DNA of 64,000 nucleotides from Cunninghamia lanceolata (Eukaryota > Streptophyta > Pinopsida > Cupressales > Cupressaceae), in contig BSBN01000809.1 in assembly GCA_027924645.1 (NCBI GenBank), positions 49,258,001 through 49,322,000 of the forward strand. Reading direction: 5' to 3'. Positions 22,061 through 34,865 of the stretch are shown here, in pieces. A model generated the notes under the pieces. That model was not told the DNA's origin. It worked only from the letters and a program-made list of their open reading frames with translations, and did not search any database. Position 1 is the first letter of the stretch. Every line of letters begins with the position of its first letter. Both the position numbers and the translations under genes were made by a program.

Positions 22061-24262
22061 TCCAATCTTTTAGGAAATTAGAATGACAAGGGAAGGATAG
22101 AAGGATAGATAGCTCTGGGGGGATAAGTTGTTGAATTTCAAGAAGTTGTTGTTTATTGGAACAAGACAGATTGAACTGGTGCTGGAGTTGCTACCAAGTT
22201 TTCCATTTGAAGGTAGTTGAGTCCCACAAATCTTGGAACACTTGAATCCCTTTCTTAAATAGTTATTTTCCTTTAAGTTGTTTGATAGTGCCAAGTGGCT
22301 TACCCTCTTGCTGGATAAGGCGGTTCCACCAGATAGATGAGTTTGCAAAGCTTAGGCCATGACTGAAGGATTGGTCACACCAAGTCAGTTTCTTTGAAGT
22401 GATTTGCCAAGCCTTCCAAATGGAATTGAATGGGGCAGGCCCATGTGTTTTGAAGAAAGGGGCAAGTAGGAGTTTATTAGCCCAGTCAAACATGTCACAT
22501 GAACGACCAACAGAAGTAGACTGGATGTTGAATCGAACAAGATGTTTACAAGAGGCCTCCCCTTCCAAAGCACGCACAATCCACTTGGTATTGAGGCAAA
22601 TACCATGTGTAAATGGATCAATAATGCCCAAACCACCTTTATCTTTTGGTTGCATACAATGAAGCCATGAAGTGGAAGGCGTACCTTTCTTGTTACCCCA
22701 TTTAGCCCAAATAAAATTTGTAATCAACTGAGTCAATTGAGTGTAGCATTTTTTGGAGGGCAACCAACAAGATGAAATATACACATGGCTAGCAAGAAAG
22801 ATTTTGTTAGCAACCTGGATGCAGCCAACCATGGAGAGAAACTGGTTGGTCCAATTCATAAATTTACTTTTAATTTTAGACATGAACCAGTTCCACGTCT
22901 TTGAGGGAAACTCCAATACCAAAGGGAATCCCCAGATATCTAGTGATAGTACCATGTTTAAATTCATGCCACTCATTAGGAATCCATGGGGGATGCGGGT
23001 TGGGATGGGTCATAATGAACTTTGTTTTGTGCATAGAAAGCTTGGAGCCTGAAATGGTACAAAAAAGTTCCAAGAGATCCAAGGTGTGTGTCACTTCATC
23101 AGTTGTATTTTGAATGAAGAGCATGTTGTCATTAGCAAAGTAAAAATTAAGAGTAGTGGCATTATATGGCAGTGAGATACCATGGATTATCTTGGAAGAA
23201 AGCGCATGCTGGAATAAGTATCCAAGAGCATTAGCTGCTAAGACAAAAAGGAACGAAGGGGCAGCCTTAGCGGATAGATTTTTGTAAGGGGAATTGCAAG
23301 GAGAGAGCTCCATTGGCAGCAACTCGTGCATTGGCATCCATAAATAACATTCTAATTTGGTCATGAATTTTGGGCCTGAAACCCAACCATTTTAACATAT
23401 TAAGTATGAATGGCCAACGGATGTGAACATAAGCTTTGTCAAAATCTAATTTGACAATTAATGCATCTTGGGTAGTTTGTTGTGCCCATTCAGCAATCTC
23501 CCATGCAAGCACCAAGTTATCTAAGAAAACCTCCCTCTTAAGAACCCAGCCTGCTCCGGACGCACAATTTCCTGTGTAATGCATTTGATTCTGTGAGCTA
23601 GGGCTTTGGCAATGATTTTATAGGAAGTATTGAGAAGGGTAATGGGCCTCCATCCATTCACAGTGTCTTCATCTTTGCTCTTGGAAATAAGCTTGATCGA
23701 GCCCTAGTTAATAATATGTCCCAAAGAACCTGTTTCAATGCCTTCTAGGTAGACATGATAAAAATCTTCATGGATATGGGGCCAAAGGGCCCTATAGAAT
23801 TCAACCAGAAGACCATCCATACCAGGACTTTTCTCCAAAGCCATACTATAAAGGGCATCATCCATCTCTTCAATGGAAAGAAGGTGATCAAAAAATTTAC
23901 TATTTTCAACATCAATTTTACAAGGAATGCAATCAGCAACACATTCTTCAATAATGGGAAGGAGTCATCTTTTGATTCATCAACAAAGAGATTTTTATAA
24001 TGCTCATAGAAGATTTGTAGGATGGTAGAGGGGTTGGTCTATGAAGAACCATTAGCAGACTTTAATGCAGAAATTTGTTGTTTTTTGTGTTTGTGCTATA
24101 GATATTGAAAGAACTTAGACCCTCTATCCCCATCTTTGATCCACTAGAGGCATGCATGCACTTGTGCTTCTTTGCCTTTATAGACAGCCAATTTCCTCAA
24201 CAAATTGCCTTTATAGATAGGAAGATCTTGAGGGAATATCATTTTTATTTCAGTGATGATCG
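22061..24262 (-). pseudogene. LINE reverse transcriptase (ORF2 middle part)
   Basis: Non-LTR reverse transcriptase motifs on the minus strand: WIKDGDRGSKFF near the start (after a TAG), DALIVKLDFDKAYVHIRWPF (first catalytic Asp), FLFVLAANALGYLFQHAL, NFYFANDNMLFIQ where the usual FADD has become FAND (second Asp to Asn), then ISGSKLSMHKTKF and ITRYLGIPFGI, with WLPSKKCYTQL and KDKGGLGIIDPF from the thumb region. Frames change near 23300 and 22900. It is truncated upstream at 24262, where the inverted 5' half begins. Confidence 0.88.
24205..24262 (-). repeat. Overlap segment at the LINE inversion junction, copy 1
   Basis: Reverse complement of 26876-26932, nearly identical (GTGTGCGATCATCACTGA and ATGATATTCCCTCAAGATCT). 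The two cDNA segments of the twin-primed LINE share this piece of RNA. Confidence 0.85.
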
Positions 24263-25858
24263 CACACATTCTACAGATTTTGTGCAAGGTTTCTTTCAGA
24301 TCGATCTATTTATGTGGTGAAGATAGGGCAAGTTCAGCTAAAAACCCTAATACCAAAACTCTACATCACAAATCCTTCTCTTCATCAAGCCCTAGCCATT
24401 CACAATTCGCGACCCGTCTCCTCATACTGTCCAACACTGTTGCAGACTGTCAAGACAACGGTGTCAGGAGCCCACAGGGGCATAAAAATAAAAACTCTTA
24501 GCATGAAGAAAAAGGCCAAGGAACGTGTTGTTTCTAAAAGTAACAGATCAAAAGGGGTGAGCTAGAGGGACCCAGGGACTCCGCTCACTCCAGATGATGT
24601 GGCTGATAGAGGAGATATTTAGGCAATAGGGCCTACATCCAATAATCTTACACAACTGCCCCTCAACAACTCTCCAATTAATCAAGTGGCCACCCCAAAC
24701 GTAATCATACATATCTCCAAGGGCTTTGAAACCTTGGCTGACTATTCAAAAGGTAAAGTGGTCTCATTTGAACTCCCTGATGAAATCATTGACGTAATTT
24801 TAGAATGCAAAGCAAAAATTATCATATTATTTTTCCTCAAAGGGGTCCCTTCTGAACAAGACTTCTTTAAATGGAACGTAACAATTGGGAAGCAAAAAGC
24901 TGGGCAATAGAAGCACTTAGGGGACTGGGTAGAGGGTATGTATCATGCATGTTTATTGACCCAGATCATGCTAGAGCTGCCTTACAATATGGCTCATGGA
25001 TCACTTGCAGACAAACTTGTTATGTCCAAGCCTAGGACCTTGACTTCCATCCGGAAAGTATTTCAAAATCCAAGTACCCTATGTGGGTCAAATTTTCATT
25101 CCTCAATCTAGCCTTCTGCCTTTTTCTACAATCCATTGCATCCCAATAGGGTAGAGTCCTCTAGTGCAAATAGTACTCTGATAAATGGGCCAGTCTACGT
25201 GTCTAGCCTAGAGTTTGTATTGAAATGGACCTCACTCAACCCCTCCCAGACTCCATTAAACTTGTTGGACTTGGCTTTGAATTTGATCAATGGCTTACCT
25301 ACCTCAATAAGCCAAATGTTTGCTTCTACTGTCACCGAGAAGGACATCTTATTCGAGACTGCCCTGTTCAAAAACCAAGGCAACAATAATCAACCCCAAA
25401 TAGTTCTTGTCCTGCAAATCCCCTTCTTGTTGATGACATCGTGAAATCCTCTATTGCTATTCATCCTACACTTCCTAACTCTAATCATTCTCCATCTACC
25501 TCTAACACCCCTCCTCCGCCCCCCATCGCTAGTCATTCCCCATCATCATCTAGCACCCCTCCTTCCTCCTCTCATCATCCCACTCCTGCAATTGATGCTA
25601 AATCTTTTAAGGACACCTTGTTGGAAGGTGAGAACAGAGCCTCTAAAAGATGAAAAGAAGTTCCTTCTTTGACCAAAAATACTTCAGCTAAGCTAGTTAC
25701 CCCTTCTCAGCCAGGTAGCCCCTTGCAAACACGATCTCATTCCTTCTCCCGAGAACAATCTTGCAAAGATAGCCTTATCGAAGTACAAACCTGCATTTCA
25801 AGAAAATAGTTTAATGTATTGCTACTGGATGAGGAAACTCTTCCTGACTCATCCCAAT
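24263..25858 (+). pseudogene. LINE 5' UTR and ORF1 (nucleic-acid binding)
   Basis: Starts at the inversion junction. ORF1 begins near 24504 with MKKKAKERVVSKSNRSKG. ISKGFETLADYSKGKVVSFE and SEQDFFKWNV follow. A CCHC knuckle CFYCHREGHLIRDC lies at about 25320-25361, then a Ser/Pro-rich tail (HSPSTSNTPPPPP). This is the usual plant L1 ORF1 layout, a protein that coats the LINE RNA. Stops and frame changes break it in several places. Confidence 0.78.
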
Positions 25859-26932
25859 GAAGTGCCATACTCAATCTTGGAATGTTCGGGGTTTAACAAT
25901 CCCGACCTGAAAATATCATGTCAAACATTCTATTCAGAATCACCAGTCAGATGTTATCATGCTCCAGGAAGTGAAAGTTAGTGCAGTGTGTTTAGATGCC
26001 ATACTTGCCTCTATTTGGAAAGATGCCCACTTCTTTCACACTTGTCATGCTGAGAGTAGTGGTGGTGCAGTTCTAGGTCTTTCTCCTTGGCTTACTAAAC
26101 ATGTTGTGGCTCATGGGTCTGACCCTAATAACTACTGCATTTGGGTCACTGTCCTTTTTCAAGGCACATTATTTGGATTTTGTTCAATTTACACCCCCAA
26201 TTCCCCTTTAAAAAGAACTCTTCTTTGGGATTGGCTTCGTCTCCACCTTCCAAATGTTGAGTGGATTCTTGGAAGTGACTTCAGCATGGTGGAACACCCA
26301 TCTGACCGTAGTTGGGACAGCTCTTCTTGTCTTTCCCAATCTGAATTCGATGCTTGGACCTTGGCTCGAAATTCCTTGGGAGTGTATGACCCTCTCTTGG
26401 GTAAACTTGACCTACAAACACCACACTGGTTTACTTGGCAGAACTGTCGTGAGGGCTTTTTGAGAAAAATGAGTCATTTGGACCATTTTTATATGTCCCC
26501 CAATTGTCATATAATCCCCTCTCCCGCTGACCTTCTTGTTCATCTTGATCTCTTAGCTACTCTTTCAGATTACCTCCCCATTTTTACCAATATTTCCCTC
26601 TCCGGATTCACCCCACTTCCTAATGACCTGCCCTACAAGCTTAATGTTTCACACTTAACCCAAAAGGACTGTATTGAGGGTCTTTTAGCCATTTGGAATT
26701 TTGAACTAAAACCTCAACAAGATAGATGGATTAGTTGGTGGGAGAGGACCATTGCTCGTTGCACTTCCTTCGTGACTATGGGCGAAGAGCAGTTGCCAAA
26801 TGCCAAAGACTGGAAAAATTTCTTTAAAATCAACTTGAACATGGTCGTGCTCATTTGGTGTCTAGTACAAACTCCATAGAATGTGTGCGATCATCACTGA
26901 TATAAAAATGATATTCCCTCAAGATCTTCCTA
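25859..26932 (+). pseudogene. LINE endonuclease (ORF2 N-terminal part)
   Basis: Apurinic-type endonuclease that nicks the target. Motifs: TQSWNVRGL (near 25869), VIMLQEVKV with the catalytic Glu, IYTPNSPLKRTLLWDWLR, WILGSDFSMVEHP (normally GGDFN), TWQNCREGFLRKMSHLDHFY (normally RLDRF), TLSDYLPIF (normally SDH). So two conserved positions are altered (H to Y in SDH, N to S in GDFN). The 306-codon open stretch is 25959-26879. It ends at the internal priming point of the twin-primed insertion. Confidence 0.85.
26876..26932 (+). repeat. Overlap segment at the LINE inversion junction, copy 2
   Basis: Inverted counterpart of 24205-24262. It marks the downstream end of the LINE 5' half. After CTTCCTATC the sequence returns to the interrupted minus-strand gene. 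Confidence 0.85.
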
Positions 26933-28880
26933 TCATCCTCTGTACTATCTTTTGCATGAATGAATTTTATTTGCACAAATATAGCAACTTGCATAGAGTT
27001 GTAATACTGTGATTGCAACACATTCTATGGCTATAGTGTGTAGCTCTCTACAAAGTCAACAACTGAAATGATGGTACCAAGTGGAAACATGTCCTTGCAT
27101 AACTTGAATTGCAAGTCCAACCATCAAGCTCTGTGGGTATGCCTTGCATACTTGTAAACTATATTATCTCAAAAAATAGAGATAAATTGATACACTGGAA
27201 TATTTTGAATAACCAATTCACACCTTTTTGCTTCTTTGTTGTCTTTCAGACTATATGCCATTGTCTTGTTTTTGCCAAAACTTACTAGCTCATTTCTAAT
27301 TGCATGTGTGTTCTCCATATGTTGACAAATTAGAAAATGTTGCAACCCACCACAATGATCACATGTGCCATCCAAGCATAAGCTATTGTGGAATAACTGA
27401 CCATCCATTCTTTAGCATAAAATGCTTAATATGAAATCTCTTGAAGATCTAGGTGGGCACTTTATATTACACTCCTACAAAACATCATTAGTATGCAAAT
27501 CTACACATATATATCTATAAACATCATAATGATTAGAAAACTCAATATATACTCTACAACAAGTTGTGCGTGTGTGATTTATTTTGACATAAAAAGACTA
27601 TCATTTCAAAATACCTTTGACTAATTTTGAATTGAGGATATATCTCTTGAAATTTCTTGAAAATTTATGTTTGAGTCACATCAAAAAAATGCTTTGGATG
27701 TGGCTCATGGTTTCGACAACCAATTCTCCTTCTTACAACATCTCTTTCTTTAAGAGATACCCTTGTGTTATTTTTCCAAAATTCTTCGATGAGGGATCTC
27801 AAGGCTTCAACAACAACTTTGTCTTTCCATGGGAGTCTCCCAGAGAATGTCCACAATTCATTGGTTTTTGGGTCCTCAACTCTTTCACGTCTTCCAACAG
27901 CTCTTATTAGAGTTTTTCTACTTATTTTCAATGCTTGACTTGTGTTTCTAATGAGGTGAGCTTTGTTTGTTTGTTGGCTTACTATTGTCGATGTAATGAC
28001 ATGTCGTGTGGCATTACTATCCTTGGTGCGTGAGGTGGAACCCACACTCTCATATGTACTCATTAGATTCTTTACAATTGATTTTTCACTTGAGGCATCC
28101 TGTGTTCTTAGGCCAAGAATCTTCATAATGGGCCAAAATTTTAGATTTCTCATCAATTCAACAAATAGTTGACATCTTTTGGTTTCATTTAAGTTCTCAA
28201 AGAATGATTTCCATATCTTATTGGCATGTCTTTGGCAAGTACACTTCGGAATCTTATCCTACATGGGATTCAAAACATTCTCATCTATATCAATTAGAAA
28301 CTTAGGCTTTCTATGCAAAATTCTAGGAGGTGTTTTCATTGGTAAAGTTGACTCAACATTAGGAATTTCTTCAATATTTACTTGAGATGGGATAGATGAC
28401 ATACCTTCAATTAGAGATGAAAAAGATGAAAAGGCTTGAAGTTGAGATGGAGAATATGGTGTACCTTCAACTTGACGTGTGAATGATGGTGTGCCACCAA
28501 CTTGAGAAGAGAATGAAGATGTACCTTCAACTTCACATGTGAAAGATGGAGTACCTCCAATTTGAGAAGATAATGATGGTGTTCCTTCAACTTGACCTGT
28601 GGATGATGGAGTGCCTCCAACTTCGAGATTCAATTTCCTCGTTGAATGGAGGTTTTGCATTTATTCCCTTTGTGCCACCAATTCCATACCTCTCTTAGCT
28701 TCATTAGATGTCTCATGTTCCTCTTCAATTGGCAATGGTGGAATGTCTTCTTGTATGTTTGAAATTTTCCTACTTTTGCAAATTTGCCTCATTCTTTCTC
28801 TTTTCCTCTCATTCTCAACTTCATGCTCTTCTGGTGTTATAGTCTTTGCTCATTTCCTTGGTATGATGATGATTTCTATA
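26933..28880 (-). pseudogene. Uncharacterised DDE-nuclease-like gene, N-terminal and central part
   Basis: Minus-strand order: a basic segment RKRERMRQICKSRKIS (about 28790); a low-complexity stretch of about ten-residue repeats such as VGGTPSFTRQ and VEGTPSLSSQ (28640-28430); FLIDIDENVLNP; then LKISRKTLIRAVGRRERV, FSGRLPWKDKVVVEALRSL, DVVRRRIG and HFFDVTQT (28156 to 27665); a KISQRYFEMI segment with a Cys-rich patch; LCLDGTCDHCGGLQHFL; and SVVDFVESYTL (about 27069-27041). A single TAG separates two open stretches in one frame, and further breaks follow. Layout and the DF.E.Y motif resemble the uncharacterised family described for 19830-20985. Whether it is a host gene or a DNA transposon is open; I saw no terminal inverted repeats. 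Confidence 0.6.
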
Positions 28881-30959
28881 TGCATCATGAATAAGACATG
28901 GATAAATTAGTCCATCTTGATATGATAGAGTAAAGTAATCTCATACACAAATCTCAAAATATATAATCATATATAATTAAAGTGAAATTCACATTTTATT
29001 AACATATATTCTCAAACACACTTTTCACAATCTCTAGGTTAATTTCATATTTTCTTAACATATTTTCTCAAACATGCTTTTTTAACCTCCCATGGATACA
29101 CCTACTCAAGATAGGATACAAGAAGTCACTAGCACTAAGGAGAGTTATGACAAGCACATTGTGATGGACGTTTTCTAAATGGAGACTCACAAGGTAAAAC
29201 TAGACCTATGTTAAAGGACATCCCAAATTCTTATATTGTAGGTGGTGAATTAGTTAGAGTAGCTCATGAAGACAAGTATGAAGTCACCTCAAATAAGAAA
29301 TCTATTGTCAATCAAGGCCATGGGAGTAATGATCACAAACGTAATTCAGAAAAAACTAATGGATTTCATGACAAGGAACACAATGATGATGTTAGAAGCA
29401 TAATGAATAATCAGTGTAATGCTTGTTATGATAAACAAGCTAAGTATGGTGTACCCTTGTAAGGACTAAAAGTGTTGAATTACCACAATCAATGCATACA
29501 AATCAGTCAAATGGCATTTTAGGCCTAGATGTTCTTAATGACATAGATGAGCACATGTTGATTGTTGATCTCATATTCTACCATGATAAAACTCTTAAAG
29601 TTTCAACTCTTTTGTATAATCCTAACTATGGTGCAATCTTTAAAATTTAGGAGAATGTCCTTGGTTTGACTAGCAATGATGTGACAATTGGTCTAAGTGG
29701 TAAGACACTAATCAAGACTCCTTGCCTTCAATAGATATTTTTGAAATGTTAGGAGACAAAATACTAACATTAGAAACTAGCTTTATGATGCAAGACTTGA
29801 AGAAAATCATGTGTTTACATGTAAAGAAAATCAATTATAGTTTGAATTAGCTATTCAAGATATCTTAGGGGTGAAATCATCAAGAAAGGAGTAATTTTAG
29901 GGCTAATTATGATGATAGAGTTGTTGGTGATCTTTTGACTAAGTTTTATGATGACAAAAAAACTAAAATATAGAGTTTATTGCAGCCTAACCAGTCTAAT
30001 TTCTTGGAGAAACCTAGAGATGGAAGTCCAAAAAATTTAGAGGGTACTTGAAAACAACAAAGAACTTATCTAGTATAGGTCCAATAAACGAAACTCAAAC
30101 TAATTTTTTAGAGGTAAATGGCTAAGAGGATGATAGTGACAACTCATTACTATATGAGAACAAAATATATCAGATTTGTAGCATCAATAGCACTATATTT
30201 TAAATGTTGATACAACTGGTTACATTAGAGAGAATGATGATAATACTTTGTTATAGGGAGATTCAAAAGAACATAATACTGGTTACATTAGAAAGAACAT
30301 AAAGTGAAGTAAACGAATACATAAAGAACATACCTTAGAATTTGAGATTTGAGTTGACCAATCCTACAAAATTTGGCTTCAAAATCCTTAAAATTTTTAT
30401 CTTTTTGCCAAGTTCCTTCGTATTCAATATTGAATTCTATATAACTCTAGAATAGGATTAGTGAAATTTATGAAAAAAACAAACATATATCATCAAATTC
30501 AATCTAAATACATGAAAATTAGCTTTGAAACAATATGAAACATGAAACTTTCAGTTTAAATAATCAAATTTTGTCCAAAAACATGGAAAACAAGTTCTTC
30601 TACTTTGCAAAAAATAAAAAAAAAGGTGGTGGATTGATCAAATAATGTGTTTAGTCATAAAATGTCCCCCTCGGACTTTTACCTCCTAAGTTTAGCTCTT
30701 GGGTCCCTTGTTTTACATATTACATGTTCATTTTAACTCCTGATGCAAAATCCCTAAAACCCATGTCAAATGGGACTAAGGGGATACTTTGGAGCTTAAC
30801 CCTGCCCTAAAATAGGACCTAGGGGCTTGGGCACTCACGCCCTAGTCTTGCCCTATTTTAGGCAGGTCCTAAATATAAATGTTCGTTATGTGACCGTTAA
30901 AGGTTCTGTTGCCGACATCTTAAGTTTGAATTATGAAATTTGTAGTGAGAATGCATATA
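28881..30959. other. Unassigned region with decayed coding-like sequence
   Basis: A plus-strand open frame at 29208-29462 (84 codons, MLKDIPNSYIVGGEL) and the sequence up to about 30300 read like a decayed Asn/Asp/Lys-rich protein with many stops. I recognise no domain. From 30600 the sequence is non-coding. Confidence 0.35.
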
Positions 30960-32189
30960 TAAGCATGTTTAGGGTTTCATTTGTAAACTAGAAGATGATT
31001 ATGAACTTTTGGCAAACTGATGATTTTAGAGCATTCAAAGCATTCATTATGGCAGAGCAGACTTGTCTTGTTATTGTGTTTGTTATGTAGATTTGGCTTC
31101 ATCTTCTCATGTGTTGAAGGATTTTCATCTACATGTAAGCTACACCTCCAAGGTGATATCTTTTTGTGTTGAATCAATCATTTATCAATCTATCAATTTA
31201 TTTTTGCCTCTATCCCATAGGGATACACACTCTTTATCAAATAACGGTGTTGGAAGGCTTGAATGCCATTCCGAGGCTTGATTGAGGCAAGCTCCTAAAC
31301 ACCACAACCCTAACCCCCTTCTTTGTGATTGCAGGTGACAAGTGTCGTGTTCTGTGGAAGTGGAGTTGCAGGAGGCTATGATAGGAAGTATAGAGTTAGG
31401 ATTAGAGAAGAAAAGGACTACCTGGGCTTGGGCACCCACCCCAAAGCCATCTGGATATTCATACCTGAAAAGCTCTGGAACAGCAGAAATAGGTTACAAA
31501 TCATTTTCAGGAATCTTTACAGAAAACTGTAGCTTGGGCTTGGGCACCTGCTCTTTAGCCCCTGACATTTTAATAACCAGAATCTTGAAACCTAGTATGT
31601 ATCTACTCTAAATATTACATCTTGGTCTATGAACATTTGTCAAGATTCATCTATTTGTTTATGATTTTGTATAATAAGGGTTTTAAGCATAATTGGGCAT
31701 TAAATTAATACATTAATCAACAATTTCTAAATTTCCACATTGTTACAAGTGACCATCAACTTGTAGGTGAATCCTCTTGCAAAAGTTGTGATTCAACTCG
31801 GTTGAATGTCCTTGAATGTTTGTAGTGAAAGGAGGATCTAAGCTAAATCACCTATCAATCCATCTTCCCCCTTTTTTCCTACTAAACACAATGATTCTTA
31901 AAATGTCAAACACCATGAAAAAGCATTTTCTTGTCTGATAGCATGCATGAAAAGCAGAGAATAACAGACATGTGGGGTCTAAATCATAGATCCCACATTC
32001 CTTTTTCCCATTTTTTTTCTTACCAAAATGCGCTAGCATTATAATGCACGCTCGCATTATAACATGCACTTGTGTTATAATGCAAGTGTGTTTTGAAACT
32101 CCATGCATGGAAACTTTGTGCTTTCATGCATGGAAACAAGTATAAGTGTTTTAAGTGTTTAAAAAGGGGAGGGAGAGATATGAAGATAG
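30960..32189. other. Unassigned region with repeated GGGCTTGGGCAC motif
   Basis: GGGCTTGGGCAC occurs at about 30825, 31430 and 31527 in otherwise unrelated surroundings. There is no gene I can name. It could be part of an LTR or of a low-copy repeat, but I could not find paired ends. Confidence 0.3.
32030..32090. repeat. Left member of an imperfect inverted repeat flanking the satellite block
   Basis: Contains TTACCAAAATGCGC and GCATTATAACATGCAC. The reverse complement of 34805-34865 contains TTACCAAGGCAAAG and GCATTATAAACATGCTC. The region is itself rich in short palindromes (GCATTATAATGC). Confidence 0.4.
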
Positions 32190-33110
32190 ATATAATGCCC
32201 CTCTCTAAACCCTAAACCCTAAACCTCTAGACCTTAACCCCTAACCCCTTAGCCATAAACCCTAAACCCTAAATAATGCCCCTAAACCTTAACTCCTAAC
32301 TCCCTAAACCCTAAACCTGATCAATTCTAACCCTTATCTCCATGTCTCTATCATCCCTCTACCTCTCAATCTCTCTACTTATCTCTCTGGCCATGTCCCT
32401 CACCCTCTATCTCCCTATGTCTCCCCTCGGTCTCCTCTATATATCCCTATCGATCCTCTCTCTCTAAACCCTAACCTAAACCTCTAAACCTTAACCCCTA
32501 ACCCTTAAACCATAAACCATAAACCCTAAATAATGCTCCTAAACCCTAACCCCTAACCCCTAAACCCTAAAATTGAGCAACCCTAAACCCCAAACCCCTA
32601 AACCATACACCCAAGCAACCTTAAACCTTTATCTCTCTATCTCTCCCAATCTCTATTCATCCCCTCTCTCTATTTCTTCCTAAACCCTAAACCCCTAACC
32701 CCTAAACCTGAGCAACCCTAAACTTGAGCAACCCTAAACTCATAAACCTCAAATAATGCCCCTGGCCTGTAAACCCTAAACCTGAGAAACCAGGCTCGAC
32801 CCCTAAACCATAAATAATTCCCTTTAACCCTAACCCTAAACCATAAATTTGAGCAACCCTAAACTCATAAACTCTAAATAATGCCCCTAAACCTAAGCAA
32901 CCCACTCTCTCTCTCCCAAAACCCCAAAACCCTAAATAATGCCCCTAAACCATAAACCATAAACCCGAGCAACCCTAAACCCTAAATAATTCCCCTAAAC
33001 CCTAAACTTAAGCAACCCTAAACTCATAAACCCAACCAATCATCTCTCTCTCCTAAAACCCCTAAACCCTAAATAATGCCCCTAACCCCTAACCCCTAGC
33101 CCTGAAACCT
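32190..33110. repeat. Interstitial telomere-like repeats (CCCTAAA)n, degenerate
   Basis: Many copies of CCCTAAA, the plant telomere unit in C-strand sense, occur as CCCTAAACCCTAAACC or as variants CCCCTAACCCC. They are broken by TAAATAATGCCCCTAAACC segments and by TCTCTATCTCTC stretches (32340-32460, 32620-32690). It lies well inside the window with unrelated DNA on both sides, so it is not a chromosome end. Confidence 0.85.
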
Positions 33111-33500
33111 CTATCACCCTATCTCTTCCTTATCTCCCTATATCTCTATCATCCCTCTACCTCTCAATCTCTCTCCTATCTTTATGGATATCTCACTCAC
33201 TCTCTATCTCCTATCTCTCCCCTCTTTCTCTCTATCTCTCCCTATTTGTTTCCTCTAGATCTCTCTACCTACCTATCTCTCCATATTTCCCTATCTCTTG
33301 TCTCTCTCTCCCCTATCATTCCTCTCTCTCCCTATCTCTCCCCTCTATCTCTCCCTCACCCTTATTGATGAAGGAAATGAAAACAAGAAAACTATGACTC
33401 TCTTTCTCTCTCTCACCCTATCTCTCCCCTCTCTCTCCCCTCCATCTCCACCCTCTCTCCCTCTTCCTCCCTCTCCCTCTCCCCTATTGACATATGGGAA
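33111..33500. repeat. CT-rich simple-sequence tract
   Basis: Pyrimidine-rich on the plus strand (CTCTCTATCTCTCCC and variants), directly after the telomere-like block. Long open frames here are artefacts of composition. Confidence 0.85.
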
Positions 33501-33710
33501 AAGAAAACTAGGATATGCAAAGAGGGATGAGGATATAAATTGGGAGGATGAAATGGAAACAAGATAGAACGAAAGTTCATTGCAAGGGAAGAATGATGAG
33601 GAGAGATGGAAAATAGTAAAATAGGGAAAATTTGGTGGGATCTAAAGGGAAATTGGAAAGGAAAAGGAAAACTAAGAAAGCTAGGAAAAGGAAAACTAGG
33701 AGGTAGATAG

Positions 33711-34795
<1,085 letters not shown>

Positions 34796-34804
34796 GATGC
34801 TTTA

Positions 34805-34865
34805 ATTCAGCATAATGTGAGCATGTTTATAATGCGCTCACGTTATTCTTTGCCTTGGTAATTTC
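34805..34865. repeat. Right member of an imperfect inverted repeat flanking the satellite block
   Basis: See 32030-32090. Contains GAGCATGTTTATAATGCGC and, inverted, TTACCAAGGC. Matches are interrupted, so paired origin is uncertain. Confidence 0.4.

Larger units (their letters stand above)
20986..26932. mobile_element. L1-type LINE with 5' inversion (twin priming)
   Basis: The 3' part lies on the minus strand (24262 down to a poly(A) read as eight T at 20988-20995). The 5' part (5' UTR, ORF1, endonuclease) lies on the plus strand from about 24263 to 26932. The ~57-bp end of the 5' part is present again, inverted, at the start of the 3' part. Seen from the LINE sense strand, the order is inverted 5' segment then 3' segment and poly(A), as expected when the second target end primes internally on the RNA. 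It interrupts the uncharacterised minus-strand gene. I could not find a target duplication. Confidence 0.82.

Noticed and set aside
22385..22662. Open frames on both strands over the LINE RT
   Set aside because: Overlap the RT thumb region in other frames; shadows.
32190..33110. Chromosome end (telomere)
   Set aside because: The repeats are degenerate and have ordinary sequence with transposons on both sides, so they are interstitial.
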